Source: Biomphalaria glabrata (lineage: Eukaryota > Mollusca > Gastropoda > Planorbidae). From it: a stretch of 64,000 nt of DNA. Shown in pieces: positions 11,661 through 21,200 of this stretch; the first letter of the stretch is position 1; each line of letters opens with the position of its first letter. The stretch lies in contig NC_074719.1 in assembly GCF_947242115.1 (NCBI RefSeq), positions 4,662,783-4,726,782 on the forward strand. Direction: 5' to 3'. A model generated the notes under the pieces. It did not search any database and was not told the origin of the DNA. It saw only the letters and a program-made list of their open reading frames with translations. The position numbers and the translations under genes were made by a program.

Positions 11661-12663
11661 GGCGAGATGAAATCCAATTGTCACTCAGTGGAGAATGTGA
11701 GTTACAAAAACATTTCATAACGTGTAAGAAGAATCCAAGTCACTCCGACTTCACACCCATAGACAAGTTCAACATTAACAGTTTGCCCGAAGGCTATCGT
11801 GACATTCACGTCTACAACTACGTGAAATCGGTATCTGACCTTACGGTCAGAGTAGTCGTTGAAACAGTCAGCCCAAACAGACCAGACGTTTGGTCAGGCA
11901 CGTCTGATCCATATCCTTTTAACACACTGAAAAACACTAGCACATATCGAACTGGAACAGGGAAAATCTTTAACATCTACAAATTGAAACAAGGACGGAA
12001 TAAAGCTGTTGGCAAAAGGGAAGAAAGTTGTCCGTGTGACAAATGTGAAATATCACAATCACCCAGCCGAGTCTGGTGGGAGCTTCAAGTGGAAACAGCA
12101 GCTCATGTCATATTCGATGACATAGAAGCCAGGAGTTCCTCTATCAGATTATTTTTTGACAAGCCTGATAGTCCCAAAATCGTACTTACAACTAACCGTC
12201 TATTAAAGGTAGACGTAGTTAAAGACTGGTGTCTACTGAGCTGCATTACATGCGATGAAGACTTGGCAAAGACCCTCAACAAAATGGTGACACATAGAGG
12301 CAATGTCTATGACAAGATGTTTGAGAAATATGTGCATTCTAGAGATTGGGACAGGCTGATGTTTATAGTTTCACACACCCCCACGGGTGTTCAAAATATA
12401 TCACGTTTGGTACATGGTGTAATATGGTACAGTCTGGGGATTATAAGTTTGCCAACAGGTATTTCTATAAAACGTCGACCTGCGCAGGTAGCAGCGGGGC
12501 GACAGTGTACTGTGTGGGATTCAATGGTAGATGGTTGTTACAGCCTGTTCACAGTGGGACTAGAGAAGACGGACTCAACTACAGCAGTATTGGTTATGTG
12601 TGGTGGTCATTGGCGGATCCAGGGGGGGGGGGCGGCGGTAGGGGCGATCGAACTTTAGTATAG
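11661..12663 (+). pseudogene. Trypsin-like (PA clan) serine peptidase exon with one frameshift
   Basis: The exon probably starts at 11661 after the acceptor cttctgttacag; upstream exons were not found. The first frame reads to about 12375 and contains PYPFNTLKNTSTYRTGTGK (a beta-strand start like GTG of trypsin-fold enzymes), a possible catalytic His in TAAHVIFDD (codon 12104-12106) and a candidate Asp in VVKDWCLL (12224-12226). The rest, in a second frame, has HPHGCSKYITFG, the nucleophile motif CAGSSGATV (Ser codon 12494-12496) and LQPVHSG. The two frames meet at the CA/C-rich run near 12371-12382, where two extra bases fit. A G-rich mobile element starts at 12608, just before the stop at 12661-12663, so the natural C-terminus may be replaced. 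The only lesion seen inside is this frameshift, so it is either a young pseudogene or an assembly error. The fold is like FAM111 or HtrA peptidases; the exact family is not recognised. Confidence 0.6.
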
Positions 12664-13300
12664 GATTCACACAACTTGTGTACGAATTTATTACTTATGT
12701 TAAAAATATATAATAATTATTTATATTTCAACCTATTTTTAGAATATTTCGCCCCCCCCCCTCTTAGTATGTTGGCCGATTTGGTGGGGTCGGGAGGGGG
12801 CGATGGTATCAAATCGAGTGGGGGGGGCGGTCCAATTAGTTTGTAGAAATCACAGCTTGCTAACAAAATCCATTAAATATCTACATTATAAAAACTTGTT
12901 ATTGATAGTTTAACCGATCTTTATATTATGTCGTTCCCTGTTTGCCGATTGGTTGGGGGGGGGGGGCGAATACCTCTACTGCCCTTCCCACCTAAACCCT
13001 TTGAGTGGGGGGGGGGCGGTCCGTTTTTATGGAGAAATCATAGTTTGTGAACAAAATTAGTTGAATTAATATATGAATTGTATATTATGTCGCTCCCTTT
13101 CTGGTATTTTGGCCGATTCGGTGGGGTAAGGGGGGGGGCGATTGCATGTACTGCCCTCCCCACTCTAGCCCTCTGAGTGCTGGGGGGGGGGCGGTCCTAT
13201 TTTTGTGGAGAAACATAGTTTGTGAACAAAATTAGTTGAATATCTATATAATATAAACTACGTATTGATATGTGACCCATTGTATATTATGTCGTACCAT
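12608..13300. mobile_element. G-rich element with diverged tandem monomers, against the peptidase exon
   Basis: Starts cattggcggatccagg, the form of a hAT-type end. The inside has three or four related blocks of roughly 160-200 bp, each with attatgtcg, gccgatt, a run of 7-12 G, ggcggtcc, and aacaaaat-a-ttgaat. The anchor gccgatt lies at about 12775, 12944 and 13112. A closing inverted repeat was not found. Confidence 0.55.
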
Positions 13301-14005
13301 ACTCTAATCTCAAATTGTATCATTAGTAAATTTAAATGAAAAAGGGTTGTACCAGGTGGGAGTGGCGATACATGCAATCGCATTTCCCCCATCGGACAAA
13401 TCAATACTTTTTCTTTTTGTATTATAGTTAAAAAATTACAAAATTTTAAAAAATCTGTCACTAATATAATTTATATACACTATAAATTAAATTCTTATAT
13501 CGAGTCGCCCCACCCCTATTCTTTAATGCCAAATGCAGTCTTTAGCAGAAATTATTAAAGGAGCGAGGATTAATCGTTTTCATTCTACCGCCCCTCCCAT
13601 TTCCAGACAGAGTTTATGTAATCTCAAATGAATTTATCATAATTATTTTAAGAAAGACTTTGCATTGGAAAAGTTAGAATTCAAACGAAATTTTTCAGTA
13701 TAAAAGTCTAAACTCAAATAATGTTTTCATAGTCGCCTTTTCCCAACCTTTACTCAATCTGATATTTTTCTAGTTAAATAAATTTGGGACTATAACTCAT
13801 AATTTATACTTCAATTTTCTTAAATAGTATTTATCGAATAATTATTTTTTCGGCGTCGATCCTCAAAGCAAAATCTAAATATGTGGGGTATGTTTTCTTT
13901 TCAAGGAACAAATCAGTTTCATTTGCAATGTATTATGGGCCTATAAATTTATATTAGAATATTTTTCAAGTACAACATTATTCGAAAGGTCCTTTTTTAA
14001 TAGTA

Positions 14006-14560
14006 TGAATAATGAGCTTTAGGTCAGGAGAATGCGTTTCTGCAGTGAAGAATGCAAGAAAACGCTTTTGGCGTCGGGGCTTCGCCCCGAACTCCATTGA
14101 TGAATAATGAGCTGTAGATGTCAGGAGAATGCATTTCTGCAGTGAAGAATGCAAGAAAACGCTTTTGGCGTCGGGGCTTCGCCCCGAACTCCATTGATGA
14201 ATAATGAGCTGTAGATGTCAGGAGAATGCATTTCTGCAGTGAAGAATGCAAGAAAACGCTTTTGGCGTCGGGGCTTCGCCCCGAACTCCATTGATGAATA
14301 ATGAGCTGTACTTGTCAGGAGAATGCATTTCTGCAGTGAAGAATGCAAGAAAACGCTTTTGGCGTCGGGGCTTCGCCCCGAACTCCATTGATGAATAATG
14401 AGCTGTACTTGTTAGGAGAATGCGTTTCTGCAATGAAGATTGTAAGAAAACGCTTTTGGCGTCGGGGCTTCGCCCCGAACTCCATTGATGAATAATGAGC
14501 TGTAGATGTCAGGAGAATACGTTTCTACAGTGAAAAAAGCAAGAAAACGCTCTTCCCCAG
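14006..14560. repeat. 97-bp tandem array with a strong hairpin in each unit
   Basis: The anchor aatgcaag recurs at 14051, 14148, 14245 and 14342, then in altered form at 14439 and 14536: about 5.5 units. Each of the first five units has tcggggc-ttc-gccccga, a perfect 7-bp stem with a 3-base loop. Minus-strand ORFs of about 70-80 codons run across units but only because the unit carries few stops. Confidence 0.93.
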
Positions 14561-14590
14561 TTGTTTTGTTTTTCGCCGAAGGTTGAGAAA

Positions 14591-14645
<55 letters not shown>

Positions 14646-14655
14646 CGCGCGCGCA
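14591..14655. repeat. Compound microsatellite (TA)n(TG)n(CG)n
   Basis: Alternating purine-pyrimidine throughout: TA, then TG, then GC dinucleotides; Z-DNA-prone composition. Confidence 0.95.
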
Positions 14656-15296
14656 GTACGCACGTTTATGCATAGGGTTAGGGTTTACTGGGTGTTAAGG
14701 TTTGGAAAAAAATCGCCCCCGCCCCACTCCAAAGATCAGGATCCGATAGTGGTGGTGGTGAGACATGATTGAGCTTGTTATATGTTTATTTTTAATTGTT
14801 TTTGTGTGTCTCTAGTCTCATGTGTATGCTTACTTAATTAATTAGGCAGATTTATCTTTGACATGTTTTGTCATTATTATCTAGTCTACAGTTCAATAGG
14901 ATAGAATCTAATATCAATGCAGTGCACTAGTTACTTAGATTCAAGTAGCCTTAGCTGGGGTTTCACAAAATGGCCAATCAAAAGCTAACTTCACTTTCAT
15001 TAGTTACACAAAAGTGGTTTTTCGATAGCCTCCTTTGGAGACTAATTATAAAAAACAAATGTGAGCAGAGATGTGTACAAAGGTTAAACTCTGTAATTCC
15101 CCTCTCAGCATGGCTGCCGTGCTGTTAAGGTACATCAGGTATTAAATTTAAAAATGAGCTCAGTGGTACGAGCTGCAGTCGGGACTAGCAAGGTATTTCA
15201 AAGGTGTTTGGGGCTCCACCCAGTAACCTAGCAATGTATCCGAGAGCCAGGATTCTAGAACGCTAGGACAAAGTTTACTCCAACCAGTACTCCTTT

Positions 15297-15377
15297 TTCA
15301 CTAGTGCCATTAGAGCATGGTCTTTTACCTGAATCCGCCAGGAAAACTAGTGACTTGGCAGAGTTTAAGTCTCCGAT
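15297..15377 (+). mobile_element. LINE family A, decayed 3' end
   Basis: Reads like AIRAW, then ESARKTSDLAEFKS with changes; the 47-bp array starts directly after it. Confidence 0.6.
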
Positions 15378-15894
15378 GAACAAGCCAGACTAGATTATAG
15401 GGATAAGCTTGGGATCTTTTGAAGGAACAAGCCAGACTAGATTATAGGGATAAGCTTGGGATCTTTTGAAGGAACAAGCCAGACAAGATTATAGGGATAA
15501 GCTTGGGATCTTTTGAAGGAACAAGCCAGACTAGATTATAGGGATAAGCTTGGGATCTTTTGAAGGAACAAGCCAGACTAGATTATAGGGATAAGCTTGG
15601 GATCTTTTGAAGGAACAAGCCAGACTAGATTATAGGGATACGCTTGGGATCTTTTGAAGGAACAAGCCAGACTAGATTATAGGGATACGCTTGGGATCTT
15701 TTAAAGGAACAAGCCAGACTAGATTATAGGGATAAGCTTGGGATCTTTTGAAGGAACAAGCCAGACTAGATTATAGGGATACGCTTGGGATCTTTTGAAG
15801 GAACAAGATAGACTAGATTATAGGGATACGCTTAGGATCTTTTGAAGGAACAAGCCAGACTAGATTATAGGTATATGCTTGGGATCTTTTGAAG
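15378..15894. repeat. 47-bp tandem array, 11 units
   Basis: Unit starts gaacaagccagactagatta and ends gggatcttttgaag; 517 bp is exactly 11 units. A few single-base differences per unit (aag/acg before cttggg). Confidence 0.96.
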
Positions 15895-15993
15895 GAACGT
15901 CTGCCAGTAATGTTGTGGTGCCCTCCCCCAAGAAGATTGCGATCATTTCAATATAAACTTTATTATATCTTTCATTTAAATGTATTTTTCATG

Positions 15994-16050
15994 TCGACCA
16001 CAGCTACAACTGCGACCACAGCTAGAACTGCGACCACAGCTAGAAGTGCG
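15994..16050. repeat. 18-bp tandem repeat, 3 units
   Basis: cgaccacagctacaactg and two near copies. Confidence 0.8.
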
Positions 16051-16164
16051 TAGCCGTGTGAAATACTGCATTCTCTGTTAGTCCCCAGACACGAATCAAG
16101 CCTCCCTTGGTTTTGAAGACTTATTTAAAAGTAAATATTTTTCTTAAGGCTCATGTCTATAAAG

Positions 16165-16424
16165 TTACCCTTTCAGATCTTGCGATCTATAGAGCAGATG
16201 ATGTAAAGGTCACCTGTTTCTGTGACTAACAGTTAACGAGGGTGTCATGTGGCCAGCACAACGGCCAACTGCCTTTACTTTTCCCTAACTAATGTCAGGT
16301 ACCCATTAGAGCTGGGTGGACTCAGAGAAGATCCTCATGTTAAAAATCCCAGTCTTCACCGGGATTCAAACCAGGAACCTCGGTTCAGAAGACAAGCACT
16401 TTACCACTCTGCCACCGCGCCTCT
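16165..16424 (-). mobile_element. SINE family 1
   Basis: Nearly full: minus-strand tRNA-like head at the high end (gcgcggtggcagagtgg, B-box ggtttgaatccc), body with ccacccagctctaatgg, tail at the low end. Confidence 0.88.
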
Positions 16425-17540
16425 CAGGTCTATAAACAGTGTTTTAAATGTATTTTTTTTAAATTTCATTATTCTATGCTGGAAAGGGGAGGTCATGAAC
16501 TATTTCCCAGTACCCCGCTTGGAGCAGAAACAAACTCATTAGCTAGTCGGCCATAGAAACAGATGAGCTTAAAACATCATCTACCCTATAGTTCACAAGG
16601 CCTAAAAGTGATACCTTTACTTTTACTTATAAAGTATTAAGCAATTTTGTGATTGGAATGGCACCCAAAATTATTTATATAATATGCTACATTTAGTTAT
16701 TGATACTTAATATACATTGTATACCCTGATGTCCTCATGAAATTGATCAATAAAAAATAATCAAAATCATATGAATAATACTCCTAAAGTCTGAAGTTTT
16801 TACTGAAAATATTTTATTACTAATGTAGGTGTTGATCAGGGATATAAATTACTATAAACAACAATTATTAAATGATAATTGTTTATAATGTATAATTAAT
16901 ACAATTACAATCATCATGAACCAAGATTGTATCTTAGAATTACTAATAACAGAACAAAAATTGGTCACTGTCTAGCTTCACCTCTAGTTAGATTAAAAAT
17001 GATATACTTGAAAGAATAAATAAGCCAAAGATATAACACCAGATATTATAATGAGTTGCTTTAATAACACACTCTAACATTTTACACAACACTATAATAT
17101 GAACTCTTGCCAAGAGGAAAAATTCTACATCTTAACAGCATGACATATACACAATGTCAACATCACTTGGCAGCAGTGATCCAGAAGATGTTTTCTTTAA
17201 ACCAATCAATTCATTTCTTATGTACAATGTTACTATACAACTCCTTGACAGACAGTTTACATTGGTATCTTAAGTCCTAAGGATTTGTTTGTGCATGGTT
17301 AGTAGATAAATGGTTTGTTTTTATCTTGTCAGAGAATGTCTTGTGAGATTCTTATATCTAGCAAGTGGCTGAAATGTTCAAGCATTTTCTTTGTGTCAGT
17401 AGTGTATGGGCCAGTCTCAAAACTTTCTGGTTAGATAATCATGATGTACCACAGGACTGGTGTATGGGAAGTGAGAGCAGCAATAGTAAACATGCAACAC
17501 AAAAATGTATACAATTTTGTTTGTTTTGGCTTTTAGCCCG
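16425..17540. other. Intergenic, nothing recognised
   Basis: AT-rich; no exon, no clear repeat. Confidence 0.4.
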
Positions 17541-17757
17541 GTTAAAATGTCCTAACATCAACATGAGTATAGAATCAAAGTTAAAATGTCCTAACATCAA
17601 CAAGAGTATAGAATCAAAGTTAAAATGTCCTTATATCAACAAGAGTATAGTATAGACTACTGTCTACCAAAAGTTAGGTTAAAATGTTCTTACAACAACA
17701 GAGGTACAAGATTCCTACCTACCAAGAGTTGGTTAAAATGTCGTTACATCAATAGAG
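17541..17757. repeat. 39-bp diverged tandem repeat
   Basis: gttaaaatgtcctaacatca and variants at 17541, 17580 and 17619, then two more decayed units. It lies just past the probable 3' end of the zinc-finger gene. Confidence 0.8.
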
Positions 17758-17881
17758 GTATAAATTCATGAATTAATAGGGCCTATGTGTGAAATACCCA
17801 AAGATGCATAGTCTCAACATAAATATTTTCTAGTCCTCAAGTGAAATTTAAATTAATTTCTTTTTAAACTTTAAAAAAATA

Positions 17882-17887
17882 TTTATT
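17882..17887 (-). other. Putative poly(A) signal of the zinc-finger gene
   Basis: AATAAA on the minus strand about 325 nt past the zinc-finger stop codon. Plausible, but the area is AT-rich and chance matches are common. Confidence 0.35.
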
Positions 17888-18210
17888 ATACTTAATATAG
17901 AAATTTCAAATCCCAATTACATTATATACATTGTAAAATTTAATTTTTACATATAACTTTTTTGTCCTCCTTTGTAAAGCTTTGTCCTCTTTTCTGACCT
18001 CCCTAGGTCATGCAGGTGTCTGGAGACCCTAACCAAGAGGCAAGTTAAAAAGTCCTCACTTGTAGCATAGATATGGACTCTACCAAGGAATGAACAATAC
18101 ATTTTACTGCTATAAGTTCCAGCTCTTGATGATAGAAGCAAATTTCTATCCAAACTTTCAGCACCTTGAAAAAATTTTTATGTTTAAGTTTTTCCAGCTC
18201 TGCAAAGATG

Positions 18211-21200
18211 TTATTTCTGCAAATATTGGACCAAAGGTTTTTTATCAGTGTGAAGTCGCTGATGTGTTTTCAAATTGGAAGATTTAGAAAAACCTTTATG
18301 GCATATTTGACATATATATGGTCTTTCCCCAGTATGGGTAACCTGATGATATTTCAATTTGGAAGAACTTGAAAAACCTTTCTGACATGTCTGACATTTG
18401 TAGGGTTTTTCCCCAGTATGGATACTCATGTGATATCTCAAGGCCGAAGAGCTTGCACAGCCTGTTTGACACGTCGGGCATCTAAATGGCCTTTCACCTG
18501 TATGAATCTGCATATGAGTTTTCAAGGTAGACAGCTGCGTAAAACTTTTCTCACAGGTTGGGCATTTGAATCTCTTTTCCTTTGTGTGGACCACCTGATG
18601 AGTTTTCAAAGCTGAAGCCGTAAAGAAACATTTATCACATGTTTGACACTGAAAGGGTTTCTCGCCCAAATGGACTCGTTGGTGTATTTTCAAAGAGGAA
18701 GATGTAGTAACTCCATGTTGACATATTGGGCACTTGAATTTTTTTTCCCCAGTATGAGTCATCTGGTGCACTTTTAAGTTGGAATATTGAGAAAAACATT
18801 TTTCACATGTTGGACACTTGAACGGTTTCTCTCCACTATGCACCATGTAGTGGTCTTTTAATTTTGAAGAGCGAGAAAAACCTTTTTGACATATTTTACA
18901 AAAGTAAAGTTTCTTACTTTGAACAGTTTCATTGTGTAGATTTTGTTCCATTTGATTTTGTACTCTGCTAGAGATTGCATACTCCTCAGAAGTCATTTCT
19001 TTTTCTTGCTTAAAGCCCTCTACCTGTTTAAAAAAATATATAAAAACTTGGTATATAACTATTTGCATATCATAAATACGCTTGATGTAACTTTTAACAA
19101 GATGCAAAGAGTTTTTAATGAACACAAACTCACACCTGCGTTTCATTTATTCTACCATACTGTTTATTACAGGTCCTTAATACTGTTAGACACCTTATTT
19201 ATAGTTTAGTTATTTAGCGACGCACCATAGAAGACGCATATTGAACGGGACTAGTGACGTTTGGAATATGTTGGGTTAGAGACCGGAAAATCAGTTAGCG
19301 ATAGAATCCTTCAGGGTAACGACGTGTTTAGTGACAGAGACTTCTACTGTGGCCTTTTATTAGAATAAATATATGTGAAGTTGTTCATCAGTGTTGACTA
19401 CATCTCTTCACTAGTTAAAACCGATGTTTATTGTTTTGTCTGGATTGTTGTTCAACTACACGGAATACACCCGAACAATTAAACCCAAACGCTTGCAGAG
19501 TAATTGGTGGAAATCCAACAGTCATCCATAGTTGACCTCAAGACAGCCTGAACAAGCAACATCACAATACATCAATTTGAGTATAGACTTTTATCTACCA
19601 AGGGTTCTATTATATAGTATGGCTATTTAAATCATAGAAAAAGCTGAAAAAGAATAAATTCTAAATACATTTTATTATTACAGTACAGTAAAAATATCTA
19701 TGATAAAACAATGATTTTCAAATCACTAACATGACTGAAGTACACTGAATGCTCTTTTCACTGCTAATCCACCACACATTTGACCAATCCATAGAGGGCA
19801 TCTATCTCCATCCCAGATTTGATGGCAAACTTTCAATATTGCCTGAAATGAGGATGACGCACAAGTAGTGGCACAAACACAGGAGGAGCTTCAGTCACTA
19901 ATGTCCTGCCTCTCTCAGGCCTGCAAAGCCTGCTAACTATTAAGAAAACAAATGGGATTGGACAACCAGCTACAACACCAGCCACCATCCTCATTGATGA
20001 AAATAAAACAACCTAGAAGCTGTACGTGAATTCTGTTACCTGTCCCCAGAAGATGAGATAAAAAAAAAACACAAAGGGAAAGCTTCGACTTTTGCTAGAT
20101 TGAAACCAAGAGTTTGGGAAAACTGGAAGTTCACTACATTACCCACAAGGCATGTGTTTTGAGCACACTACCGTGGACTACCAATACAAAGCAAAAGAGA
20201 AAACTAAACTCATTCTACTTGTGCTGCCTCCAAAGGATATGAAAATCACATGGTAAGAAAGAATGTGTAACACTGAGATACTTGCTCAAACAGGTCTTTC
20301 CTGTATTGGATTGGTCATGTCTGCTGAATGGAGGAAAATCATTTCTTATGACTGACTCAAGAAAAATTGGTCGCCCCCATTATCTCCTGAAGAAAAGCCT
20401 GCTAAATGAAAAATGGCTGACTCCTCTACCACCAAAGCAAATGCCACCTTAACATGCAATACATATGGATGGCAATGTCTCTCCAGAATAGGGCTCTAGT
20501 CACATGAAAAAGTGTTTTACTAGATGAACCATAGCCGTTGTACGACTAGAGGAGGCCAACTTAGGAACATTGCACTTATACATGAGTAACAATATCCTGA
20601 CTTTATGAGGTAATATTTTTATCTTGTAATCAACTTGGCTTACAAAGTGTGCTTATACTTTCATTCAGAAAAGTAACTCGTTAAAGATGTTTCTGCACAT
20701 TGAAATTTGTACAAGAATTAAGCATAATAACACAGGCATGTAGGAACTATATGTTGATAGCTGTTGATACTGACGCACTACAAGAAAACTATTGAAGACA
20801 AACAACAAATAATGTGGCAGTGAGTACTTTAATCTTAGGCCATGAATGTGGATATCACAAATATGTAATAATATATACATTCACAAATAAGTTAGACTCC
20901 ATTTTGAAGCGGTTATGCTTTAACTCTTTTAGTTATATCTAATAGTTTAAAAATCATTCAATCAAGTATGCAATTCAAACTGATTGAGATTGCATCAGTA
21001 CTGCAAATTGTTTGGACACATTGAGATTACATATAGCTTACCAGCCTTCCTAAATGTATAAATGTAATAGTTTGCATAAGCCCATGCAATCATGCATTCA
21101 GTTTCTAATACATTTTAAAATGCTACATTTTATGAGGACAGGAATAAAGATAATACGGCTCCAATTAGTGGGCCCTGTTGTATGGTAATGACAGGAGCTA

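Noticed and set aside
14024-14663. Minus-strand ORFs of 71-83 codons in the 97-bp array
   Set aside because: They shift frame from unit to unit and simply read the repeat and the TA/TG microsatellite.
14680-14695. gggttaggg-like telomere motif
   Set aside because: Only about one and a half units; no array.
15378-15894. Regular repeats that might suggest a CRISPR array
   Set aside because: Units are directly adjacent with no unique spacers, and this is an animal genome.
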